Positions 33,697 to 41,617 of a stretch of DNA of 64,000 bases are shown piece after piece (the stretch's first letter is position 1; every line of letters starts with the position of its first letter). Both the position numbers and the translations under genes were made by a program. A model generated the notes under the pieces. The model searched no databases, had not been told where the DNA came from, and saw only the letters and a program-made list of their open reading frames with translations. Source of the DNA: Janthinobacterium sp. TB1-E2 (GTDB taxonomy: Bacteria; Pseudomonadota; Gammaproteobacteria; Burkholderiales; Burkholderiaceae_D). The stretch is from the NCBI RefSeq assembly GCF_036885605.1, contig NZ_CP142523.1:5022001-5086000 (forward strand). The letters are read 5' to 3'.

Positions 33697-33724
33697 TCAA
33701 ATAGAATACAGATTCTATTTGAAT
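33695..33724. promoter_or_regulatory. Perfect 13-bp inverted repeat, likely TetR operator
   Basis: ATTCAAATAGAAT (33695-33707), four-base spacer ACAG, then ATTCTATTTGAAT (33712-33724), an exact reverse complement. It covers the tetR start codon and is AT-rich within GC-rich surroundings. Symmetry and position fit autorepression of the tetR-map operon. Confidence 0.85.
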
Positions 33725-33820
33725 TCGTCAAGCACCCAACCATGGACCCACACGAGCGGCAACACGACTGGCCCTGCTGCCTTACAATGGTATGCACGAA
33801 CCGCCACAAGGAGAATCCGC

Positions 33821-35335
33821 TTGCTTACGCCCCCCTTCATCGCCTCCTCCCGCTTCGACGATCCACGCCTGGCGCTGGAACAGGTGCAAGCCATTTACCG
33901 CAGCAGCATCGAACACTTGCGCGATGCGCTGCAGCGCTTTGTCGCCGGCGAAGACATGCACGAACGTGTGCGTGCCTGCTACCCCTTCGTGCGCATCCAG
34001 ACGGACACCGTGGCGCGCGCCGACTCGCCGCTGGCCTACGGTTTTGTCGCCGGCCCCGGCGTGTTTGAAACCACCTTGACGCGCCCCGACCTGTTCGGCG
34101 ATTACTACCTGGACCAGTTCACCCTGCTGCTGAAAAACCATAACAGCGGCCAGAAGGTGCACCTGGAAGTGGGCGTGAGCGCCCAGCCCATCCCCGTGCA
34201 TTTCTCGTTCGCCGAGCATGACCATATCGAAGGCAATATGGATGCGGGCCGCCGCCTGGCCATGCGCGACCTGTTCGACCTGCCCGACCTGTCGGCCATG
34301 GACGACGGCATCGCCAACGGCACGCACGAACCGGCGCATGGCGAAGCGCAGCCGCTGTCGCTGTTCACGGGACCGCGCGTCGATTATTCGCTGCAGCGCT
34401 TGCGCCACTACAGCGGCACGTCGCCGCAGCACTTCCAGAACTTCGTCCTGTTCACCAATTACCAGTTCTACATCGACGAATTCATCCGCCTGGGCCACGC
34501 CATGATGGACCGCGCACCCGATGCGGCCGCGCCATCGGACGACGACGGCTACATCGCCTTTGTCGAACCGGGCAACGTGGTCACGCGCCGGGTCGGCCAG
34601 ACGGTCGAAAGCGAGGATGCGCTGGGCGCCGCGCCGCCGCGCCTGCCGCAGATGCCCGCCTACCATTTACTGCGCGCGGACGGCAGCGGCATCACCATGG
34701 TCAATATCGGCGTGGGTCCCGCCAATGCGAAGACCATCACCGACCATATCGCCGTGCTGCGCCCGCACGCCTGGCTGATGCTCGGTCATTGCGCCGGCTT
34801 GCGCACCACGCAAAGCCTGGGCGACTACGTGCTGGCGCATGCGTATGTACGCGAAGACCACGTGCTCGACGAAGACTTGCCGCTGTGGGTGCCGATCCCG
34901 CCGCTGGCGGAAATCCAGCAGGCGCTGCAAACGGCCGTGGCGGAAATCACCCAGCTGACGGGGCATGACCTGAAACACATCATGCGCACGGGAACCGTGG
35001 CCAGCACGGACAACCGCAACTGGGAATTGCTGCCGCAGCGCACGCCGGAGCGCCGTTTCAGCCAGAGCCGCGCCATCGCGCTGGACATGGAGAGCGCGAC
35101 GATCGCCGCCAACGGCTTCCGTTTCCGCGTCCCCTACGGCACCCTGCTGTGCGTGAGCGACAAGCCGCTGCACGGCGAAATCAAGCTGCCCGGCATGGCC
35201 AATCACTTCTACCGCGAGCGCGTCGACCAGCATCTGCGCATCGGCATCCGTGCCGTGGAACTGCTGCGCCGCCAGGGCGTGGACAGGCTGCACAGCCGGA
35301 AATTGCGCAGCTTTGCGGAAGTAGCGTTTCAGTAA
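33821..35335 (+). CDS. amn: AMP nucleosidase
   Basis: 504 residues, starting at TTG 33821, which follows AAGGAG by seven bases; in-frame ATGs upstream are absent and ones inside would cut a conserved region. AMP nucleosidase hydrolyses AMP to adenine and ribose 5-phosphate. The N-terminal regulatory domain has RVRACYPFVRIQTDTVARAD and GVFETTLTRPDLFGDYY; the C-terminal nucleoside-phosphorylase-like catalytic domain has NIGVGPANAKTITDHIAVL, HCAGLRTTQSLGDYVLAHAY, IALDMESATIAANGFRFRVP and LCVSDKPLHGEIK. Length is close to E. coli Amn (484). It is monocistronic with a strong terminator after it. Confidence 0.94.
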   Translation: MLTPPFIASSRFDDPRLALEQVQAIYRSSIEHLRDALQRFVAGEDMHERVRACYPFVRIQTDTVARADSPLAYGFVAGPGVFETTLTRPDLFGDYYLDQFTLLLKNHNSGQKVHLEVGVSAQPIPVHFSFAEHDHIEGNMDAGRRLAMRDLFDLPDLSAMDDGIANGTHEPAHGEAQPLSLFTGPRVDYSLQRLRHYSGTSPQHFQNFVLFTNYQFYIDEFIRLGHAMMDRAPDAAAPSDDDGYIAFVEPGNVVTRRVGQTVESEDALGAAPPRLPQMPAYHLLRADGSGITMVNIGVGPANAKTITDHIAVLRPHAWLMLGHCAGLRTTQSLGDYVLAHAYVREDHVLDEDLPLWVPIPPLAEIQQALQTAVAEITQLTGHDLKHIMRTGTVASTDNRNWELLPQRTPERRFSQSRAIALDMESATIAANGFRFRVPYGTLLCVSDKPLHGEIKLPGMANHFYRERVDQHLRIGIRAVELLRRQGVDRLHSRKLRSFAEVAFQ

Positions 35336-35356
35336 TAAGTGCCTTTCCCAACCGCC

Positions 35357-35385
35357 AGCCGCCCTTGCCGGGCGGCTTTTTTTTG
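35357..35385 (+). terminator. Rho-independent terminator after amn
   Basis: AGCCGCCC, a five-base loop, GGGCGGCT, then eight T. It follows the amn stop by about 22 bases. Confidence 0.93.
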
Positions 35386-35747
35386 TCCTGCTGCCCACCT
35401 TGTTCACCCCCGACATTGTCACAAAAAAACCACAGCTGTCTAGACAGGCGATCAGCAAAGACCAAACTTTCAATGATAATTGAACATAATTTCAAATTTA
35501 ATTTATTTAACAATTGAAATTTAATACTTTCCTGCTTGCCACAAATAAAATTCATCCACCTTCATTCTGCCTCGTGCCATGCACCTGAACAAATACCCGG
35601 CAGTTCTTGACAGTCAAGATCAAAAAATGGTCTGATGAATTGCAAATTTAAAATACTAAATTTGTAAACATAGTCATTTTGAAAATACTTTCAAATAGCT
35701 ACATAAAACCCTAAGGAAACTAAAGTTTCCTAGTTGGAGGATGGACA
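35386..35747. other. AT-rich intergenic region before the TonB receptor
   Basis: About 360 bases, markedly AT-rich compared with the flanks, with no convincing gene. It holds TTGACA at 35607-35612 with a weak TCTGAT at 35631-35636 as a possible promoter, a hairpin AGGAAACT-AA-AGTTTCCT at 35714-35731, and GGAGG at 35736-35740 ahead of the ATG at 35748. The hairpin sits right before the ribosome site and could affect translation. Confidence 0.6.
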
Positions 35748-38273
35748 ATGATTGAAAAGAAATTGAGCAAATCCTTGCGCATGATGTTTGCCGGCACTTT
35801 GGTCATGAGCGCAGGTTTCATGCACCAGGCCGTCCAGGCGCAGGAAGCCAAGGCTGGCGAGGAAAAAGTGCAGCGTGTGGTCGTCACCGGTTCCGCCATC
35901 AAGCGCGTGGATGCCGAAACGGCCGCACCGGTGGAAATCTACAGCAAGAAAGATATCGAGCGCACGGGCGCCACCAGCGTCGCTGAACTGGTGCGGAACC
36001 TGGCTTCCATCGACATCAATGACCAGGGCGAACTGAGCGCCAGCTCGCCTTCCGGTTCCGGCACCACCAACATCAAGATGCGCGGCTTGAGCGAACGCAA
36101 CGTGCTGATCCTGTTGAATGGCCGCCGCCTGCCGACCAATGCGCTGGCTGACGGTTCGGGCGCGGGCGCCGCGGTTGACGTCAACGCCATCCCGCTGAGC
36201 GCGCTGGAACGCATTGAAATCCTGAAGGACGGCGGTTCGGCCATTTATGGCGCCGATGCCGTTGCCGGCGTGATGAACTTCATCACCAAAAAGAACTACC
36301 AAGGCCTGGAAGCGAAAACCAGCTACGGCCAAAGCTCGCGTTCGGACGCCAAGGAAAAGACGGCCAACCTCGTGTACGGTTTTGGCAACTATGACACCCA
36401 GGGCTTCAACGTGCTGGCCACGGTCGACGTGTTCAAGCGCGATCCGATCTACCGCAAGGACCGCGACCTGACCAGTTCGGCCGACTTCCGCCGCTTTGGC
36501 GGTCCGGATGGCCGCAGCGGCTTCCATCCTAGCGGCAACATTGCCGGCGGCGGCACCCTCGTGCCTTGTCCACCGGGCGATTTGAGCGCCGGTTCCTGCC
36601 GTTTCGACGTCAACAAGACCTTGCTGACCTCGACCAACGGCGCCGACCGCGCCAGCGGCATGCTGATCGGCAGCCTGAAAATCAGCGACAGCATTCGCGC
36701 GTTCGCGGAATTTACCTATTCCGAAAGCAAGGACGACTTCTCGTCCCAGCCTGCGCCTGGCAACTTCGTGTCCAATGGCAAGATCGTTGCCGGCCGCTTC
36801 ATGCAAATGGGCCCGCGCCAGACCAACCGCAAGGGTACGATGACCCAGTTCTCGACGGGCCTGGAAGGCACGACGCGCGGCATCGACTGGGACGTCGCCA
36901 TCGGCAAGGGCGTGAGCAAGGCCACCAACCGCGATTCGAACTATGCGCAGTCGGATCTGTTCAACGAAGCGATCGCCAATGGCACGATCGACCCGACCCG
37001 CACCGACAACCCGCAGGCCGCCGTCGACAAGATCCGTCTCACGCCTACGCGCGCCGGCAAGTCGGAACTGACCTTCTTCAATGCCAAGGCATCGGCGCCG
37101 ATCATGGACCTGGCAGGCGGCGCGATGGCTTACGCCGTCGGCGTGTCCTACAACAAGGAAACGCTGAGCGACCAGCCCGACCAGAACCAAATCGATAACC
37201 TGGTCTTCGGCAGCATCCAGCAGGCTGCCGTGAAGGCGGACCGCAATTCCAAGGGCATCTTCGGCGAACTGTCGATTCCCTTCCTGAAAAACGTCGAAGC
37301 GCAAGTGGCCGTGCGCTATGACGATATCTCAAATGTCGGCAGCAAAACCAGCCCGAAACTGGCATTGCGCTACCAACCGCTGAACAACCTGATGTTCCGT
37401 GGTTCGTATGCGGGGAGCTACCTGGCGCCATCGTTGAAACAGATGTTTGGCGGCGTCGATGCGGGCGCCTACACGACCAACGATACTGATATCTGCAAAG
37501 CCTTCCCTTCGATCGCCGGCAATTGCACCAACTTCTCCTACTACGAGGTCTCCGGTTCCAACAAGGACTTGAAACCTGAAACGGGCAAGACCTACAACCT
37601 GGGCATGGTGTTCTCGCCAGTGAACTCGCTGACGGTCAGCATCGACTACTTCAAGATCAACAAGAAGAACGAGATCGGCACCCTGTCGGAACTGAAGGCA
37701 ATCGAGCGCGGCAACGTGGAAATCAAAAATGGCGACGCGCGCATCCTGCTGAACAACCAGAACCTGGCCACGACCGAAGTGCAGGGTTTCGATACGGACT
37801 TGCGCTACACGTCGCCGCAAACGATGTTCGGCAAGTTCACGATCCGCAATGCGTCCACCATCTACACCCGCATGGAAACGCAGGATACGGAAACCGATCC
37901 GGTGCAAAGCACGCTGAAGACGTTCATGAATCCGAAGTACCGCAACACGTTCACTGCCAGCCTGGAAAAGGACAATATGTCCGGTTCCCTGGTCATCCGC
38001 ACGACGGGCGACATGATCGACTCGCCCTTGCGCCGCGACGAAATCAAGCCGGGCACCCGCACGATTCCTTCGCACACGGAAGTGGATCTGACGGGCCAGT
38101 ACGTGGCGATGCAAAACCTGACCTTCACGGCCGGTATCAAGAACCTGTTCGACAAGATGCCACCATTTAGCGCGACGGGTGCCAGCAACCAGTATGGCAC
38201 CCTGGGCTTTGCCCAGCTGTACAACGTGCGCGGCCGTTACTTCTACATCGGCGCAGGCTACAAGTTCATGTAA
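35748..38273 (+). CDS. TonB-dependent outer-membrane receptor
   Basis: 841 residues. Signal peptide MIEKKLSKSLRMMFAGTLVM through AVQAQ. The plug domain (about 40-160) has VVVTGSAIKRVDAETAAPVE, VLILLNGRRLPTNALAD and IEILKDGGSAIYGADAVAGV, the TonB plug signature. The beta-barrel continues to a C-terminal Phe-Met (YFYIGAGYKFM), close to the aromatic C-terminus that BamA recognises. Strand motifs such as FDTDLRYTSPQTM and LTFTAGIKNLFDKMPP are typical of large receptors for carbohydrates, peptides or siderophores. The substrate is unknown. Upstream Fur-like bases are weak, so I do not assign iron control. Confidence 0.93.
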   Translation: MIEKKLSKSLRMMFAGTLVMSAGFMHQAVQAQEAKAGEEKVQRVVVTGSAIKRVDAETAAPVEIYSKKDIERTGATSVAELVRNLASIDINDQGELSASSPSGSGTTNIKMRGLSERNVLILLNGRRLPTNALADGSGAGAAVDVNAIPLSALERIEILKDGGSAIYGADAVAGVMNFITKKNYQGLEAKTSYGQSSRSDAKEKTANLVYGFGNYDTQGFNVLATVDVFKRDPIYRKDRDLTSSADFRRFGGPDGRSGFHPSGNIAGGGTLVPCPPGDLSAGSCRFDVNKTLLTSTNGADRASGMLIGSLKISDSIRAFAEFTYSESKDDFSSQPAPGNFVSNGKIVAGRFMQMGPRQTNRKGTMTQFSTGLEGTTRGIDWDVAIGKGVSKATNRDSNYAQSDLFNEAIANGTIDPTRTDNPQAAVDKIRLTPTRAGKSELTFFNAKASAPIMDLAGGAMAYAVGVSYNKETLSDQPDQNQIDNLVFGSIQQAAVKADRNSKGIFGELSIPFLKNVEAQVAVRYDDISNVGSKTSPKLALRYQPLNNLMFRGSYAGSYLAPSLKQMFGGVDAGAYTTNDTDICKAFPSIAGNCTNFSYYEVSGSNKDLKPETGKTYNLGMVFSPVNSLTVSIDYFKINKKNEIGTLSELKAIERGNVEIKNGDARILLNNQNLATTEVQGFDTDLRYTSPQTMFGKFTIRNASTIYTRMETQDTETDPVQSTLKTFMNPKYRNTFTASLEKDNMSGSLVIRTTGDMIDSPLRRDEIKPGTRTIPSHTEVDLTGQYVAMQNLTFTAGIKNLFDKMPPFSATGASNQYGTLGFAQLYNVRGRYFYIGAGYKFM

Positions 38274-38320
38274 TGCAGCACCATCCCCGGCGGCCTGAAA
38301 TGGCTGCCGGTGCTACCCAC

Positions 38321-38348
38321 GAAAGCCGCACTCCTGTGCGGCTTTTTC
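38321..38348 (+). terminator. Terminator after the TonB receptor gene
   Basis: AAAGCCGCAC, loop TCCT, GTGCGGCTTT, then T residues. It lies about 50 bases after the stop. Confidence 0.88.
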
Positions 38349-38361
38349 ATGCCCGGCAGAC

Positions 38362-38390
38362 GAAAAAAAACCGCTGCAGGCAGCGGTTTT
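38362..38390 (-). terminator. Terminator of the DUF1854-ABC operon
   Basis: AAAACCGCTG, loop CAGG, CAGCGGTTTT, with the run of A at 38363-38370 giving a T tract on the minus strand. It follows the DUF1854 stop by 17 bases on that strand. Confidence 0.88.
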
Positions 38391-38406
38391 CAGGCAAGTC
38401 CAACGC

Positions 38407-38877
38407 TTACAGGAAACGGTCGAGTATCTTGCGCGTCGTCTTGTCGATATTGAACATGTCGCGTATCAAAAAGTGGATGCCGTGATTGTCGGCGATCAAG
38501 AGCGACGTGGCGCCGATGCGGCGGATGTCTTCCTCGCCTTTCAGCACGAACTGCGTCTCGCCCCGGTCCGTGTCCACGTACCACGTGCACGGCGTGGCGA
38601 AGCTGCTCACGCTTTTCACGCGCGCGATCTCGGGCATGAATTCGCGTCCTTCCAGCTCTTCCTGCAGCAGGCTGCGCGCCGGTTCCGGCAAGGCGTCGAG
38701 GCGGTCGATCCATGCCACTTCCTTGCCATTGCCCAGCACCAGCGAAATGCCTTCGTCGGGCGACTGGATGGGGAAGGCGCGCACGGGCGCCACGCCTTCA
38801 AAGACCTGGCCGTCCGCGTCCGTCATCACCAGCTTGCCGAAGGTGTCGCGGCTTAATGTAAAAGTTGTACTGGCCAT
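38407..38877 (-). CDS. Cyanophycin-associated DUF1854 protein
   Basis: 156 residues. The conserved DUF1854 pattern is visible: FGKLVMTDADGQVFEGVAPV, RAFPIQSPDEGISLV and EEDIRRIGATSLLIADNHGI followed by HFLIRDMFNIDKTTRKILDRFL. No signal peptide or membrane segment. This family is regularly found beside an ABC-type protein and cyanophycin synthetase genes in beta- and gammaproteobacteria. Two bases separate its start from the ABC gene, so they are co-translated. It probably acts as a partner of the ABC protein in the cytoplasm; the biochemical role is unknown. Confidence 0.9.
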   Translation of the reverse strand: MASTTFTLSRDTFGKLVMTDADGQVFEGVAPVRAFPIQSPDEGISLVLGNGKEVAWIDRLDALPEPARSLLQEELEGREFMPEIARVKSVSSFATPCTWYVDTDRGETQFVLKGEEDIRRIGATSLLIADNHGIHFLIRDMFNIDKTTRKILDRFL

Positions 38878-38879
38878 GC

Positions 38880-41150
38880 TTATTCCTTGTCGTCGAGCGC
38901 GAGTTCGTTGTTGCGCGCCTGTGCTTCGTAGAGGCGGAAATAGGCGCCCTCTTTCGCCATCAGTTCATCGTGACTGCCCACTTCGACGACCTGGCCGCGG
39001 TCCAGCACCACCAGGCGGTCGGCGCGGTGCAAGGTCGACAGCCTGTGCGCGATGGCGATCGTCGTGCGGCCCTGCACCAGGTTATCGAGCGCCTTTTGAA
39101 TCTCTTTTTCCGTTTCCGAGTCGACCGACGATGTCGCTTCATCCATGATCAGGATGCGCGGGTCGATCAGCAGGGCGCGGGCGATCGAGATGCGCTGGCG
39201 TTCGCCGCCGGACAAGCCCTGGCCACGCTCGCCCACCATCGAATCGTAGCCTTGCGGCAGGCGCAGGATGAATTCGTGCGCATGCGCGGCGCGCGCGGCG
39301 GCGATGATGTCCTGGCGCGTCGCGTGCGGCTTGCCGTAGGCGATATTTTCCGCGATGGTGCCGAAGAACAGGAACGGCTCCTGCAGCACCAGGCCGATAT
39401 TGCGGCGGTAGTCGGACACGGCGAACGAGCGGATGTCGACGCCGTCGAGCAGAATCGCGCCTTCCGACACGTCGTAGAAACGGCAGATCAGGTTGACCAG
39501 GGTGCTCTTGCCCGAGCCGCTGTGGCCCACCAGGCCGATCATCTCGCCCGCCTTGATGTTCAGGGTGATGCCGCGGTTGACGGCCCGGTTGCCATAGCGG
39601 AAACCGACTTCGCGCAGGTCGATCCTGCCTTCGATCTTGTCCAGTTTCACGGGCTGCGCCGGTTCCGGCACGCTCGACACGTGGTCGAGGATGTCGAAGA
39701 TGCGCTTGGCGGCCGACGCCGATTTCTGCGTCACGGAGACGATGCGGCTCATCGAGTCGAGGCGGCCATAGAAACGCGTGCTGTAGGCGATGAAGGCGGT
39801 CAGCACGCCGACGGTGATTTCGCCGCGCGACAGTTGCCAGATGCCGAAGCACCAGATGACCAGCAAACCCATCTCCGTCAGGAAGGAGACCGTCGGCGAG
39901 AACAGCGACCAGACCTTGTTCAATTTGTCGTTGACAGCCAGGTTGTGCGCGTTGGCGTCGCGGAAGCGGGCCGCTTCGCGTTTTTCCTGCGCAAACGCTT
40001 TCACGACGCGGATGCCGGGAATCGTATCGGCCAGCACGTTGGTCACTTCGCTCCATACGCGGTCGATCTTTTCAAAGCCCGTGCGCAAGCGGTCGCGCAC
40101 CAGGTGGATCATCCAGGCGATGAAGGGCAGCGGCGCCAGGGTCATGATGGCCAGCCATGGGTTCATCGACCACAAAATGACGCCCGTCATGATGATCATC
40201 AGCACGTCGGAAGCGAAATCGAGCAAATGCAGCGACAGGAAGACACAGATACGGTCGCTGCCGCTGCCGATGCGCGCCATCAGGTCGCCCGTGCGCTTGC
40301 CGCCGAAAAATTCCAGCGACAGTTTCATCAGGTGTTCATACGTGGCCGAGCGCAAGTCGGCGCCCATGCGTTCGGACACCAGGGCCAGCACATAGGTCTT
40401 GCCCCAGCCCAGCAGCCAGGCCAGCAGGGCCGAACCGAGCAAGCCGCTCATGTAATACACGACCAGCCACGGGTCGATATGCCTGCCGTTTTGATACGGG
40501 ATTAGCACATTGTCCATCAGCGGCGCCGTCAGATACGGTGGAATCATGTGCGCGGCCGTGCTCAGCAGCATCAGCATGAAGCCCAGGGCCAGCTGGCCAC
40601 GGTAGGGATGGGCGAAGCGCCACAGGCGGAACAGGGTCCAGGTCGATGGCGGCGTGTGCAGCACCTTGGCGCAGATCGGGCATTCTTCCTGTTCCGGCTC
40701 CAAAGGCGCCTTGCAGCTGGGGCACACTTCCTGCTCCGCTTCCAGCACGGGCTGGCCCGTCAGGTGGCTGTCGAGGCGCTCGATGAACTGTTCCAGCACG
40801 CGGATCGCATGCAGGTTCTGGCCCAGGGTAAAGCGCCACGACGCCAGGCGGCCGTGGTCGTCGAACAGTTCCAGGTGGCCGACGCCGGCGTGGTCGTGGT
40901 GCGTCAGGCGCAATCCGTGGCGGAAAGACCAACTTTTCCAGGTGGTATCGCCCGGCGAACGGGCCAGCAAACGCTTCTCGGTGACAACTATTATGCCTTT
41001 TGTGAAACGTAATCGCGCATCGAGGTCAACCTCAACGCTACTTAAAACGTTCTCCCCTGGAGAAAGGTTGCTCTCCACTTCCGCCAGCCAGTGTTCCGGC
41101 AGCGACGTGAGGGGAATAGTTGTTGCAGGAACACTCAGTTCAGTTGTCAT
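38880..41150 (-). CDS. Cyanophycin-associated ABC exporter-type protein with PH-like and zinc-ribbon domains
   Basis: 756 residues. N-terminal residues 30-110 look like a PH-like domain (SVEVDLDARLRFTKGIIVVT). A zinc ribbon follows with CPSC at 143-146 and CPIC at 157-160. A six-helix ABC exporter domain (about 180-460) precedes the ATPase: Walker A LVGHSGSGKSTLVN, signature LSGGERQRISIARAL, Walker B ILIMDEATSSVD and switch His in AIAHRL. It is therefore a homodimeric exporter with an unusual N-terminus. It is divergent from the cyanophycin synthetases, which names its context. It might move arginine/aspartate dipeptides or regulate granules; this is inference. Confidence 0.9.
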   Translation of the reverse strand: MTTELSVPATTIPLTSLPEHWLAEVESNLSPGENVLSSVEVDLDARLRFTKGIIVVTEKRLLARSPGDTTWKSWSFRHGLRLTHHDHAGVGHLELFDDHGRLASWRFTLGQNLHAIRVLEQFIERLDSHLTGQPVLEAEQEVCPSCKAPLEPEQEECPICAKVLHTPPSTWTLFRLWRFAHPYRGQLALGFMLMLLSTAAHMIPPYLTAPLMDNVLIPYQNGRHIDPWLVVYYMSGLLGSALLAWLLGWGKTYVLALVSERMGADLRSATYEHLMKLSLEFFGGKRTGDLMARIGSGSDRICVFLSLHLLDFASDVLMIIMTGVILWSMNPWLAIMTLAPLPFIAWMIHLVRDRLRTGFEKIDRVWSEVTNVLADTIPGIRVVKAFAQEKREAARFRDANAHNLAVNDKLNKVWSLFSPTVSFLTEMGLLVIWCFGIWQLSRGEITVGVLTAFIAYSTRFYGRLDSMSRIVSVTQKSASAAKRIFDILDHVSSVPEPAQPVKLDKIEGRIDLREVGFRYGNRAVNRGITLNIKAGEMIGLVGHSGSGKSTLVNLICRFYDVSEGAILLDGVDIRSFAVSDYRRNIGLVLQEPFLFFGTIAENIAYGKPHATRQDIIAAARAAHAHEFILRLPQGYDSMVGERGQGLSGGERQRISIARALLIDPRILIMDEATSSVDSETEKEIQKALDNLVQGRTTIAIAHRLSTLHRADRLVVLDRGQVVEVGSHDELMAKEGAYFRLYEAQARNNELALDDKE

Positions 41151-41617
41151 CGTAAAGCATACTCCGGCTCGAGGCCAAGCCCTTCAGGGCGGGATTTGGG
41201 GGATGGGGCAGACGCCCGATCAATGTTTGTGTACTGCGCGATGGCGAGGTGGATGCACCAGTGGCAATTTCCTGTATTGTATCGAATGGATGCCTGCCGG
41301 TAAGGAATGATGGCAAAACGGCGCAAAAAAATCAGCGTCCGTCGTACGGGAACAAGTATACAACAGCCCGCTGTTGCGCAAATGCTCCAGCTTTAAGCAG
41401 AGTCGGTATCTTTATAACAAGTATGGCAACAATTAGTAACAATTAGAATGACAACACCAGCAGAATAAGGGCAGCAAACGCGACAAGAGGCCGCTAAAAG
41501 TGGCACACTGCGCATACCCGGGATAAAGAACCAAGCACGAGCCTGAAAAGACTCTGTAGAGCCAACATAAAGTATCTGGCGCCCAGACGCCTGGCTTGTT
41601 ATCAAGAAACCACTTAC
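41151..41617. other. Divergent control region of the cyanophycin locus
   Basis: 467 bases between oppositely directed operons, with no gene I can support. The right half is AT-rich. Two tandem copies of AACAATTAG (41428-41436 and 41438-41446, a 10-base period) lie about 170 bases ahead of the first synthetase and could be regulator sites. Part of the left half reads like low-complexity GC sequence. Confidence 0.5.

Noticed and set aside
35469..35492. Fur-like bases (TGATAATTGAACATAATTTC) before the TonB receptor
   Set aside because: Only the left half fits the consensus and symmetry is weak; the region is simply AT-rich.
41160..41310. Open frames in the left half of the cyanophycin control region
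   Set aside because: They have no ribosome site and read into the opposite strand of the ABC gene or repetitive GC-rich codons.
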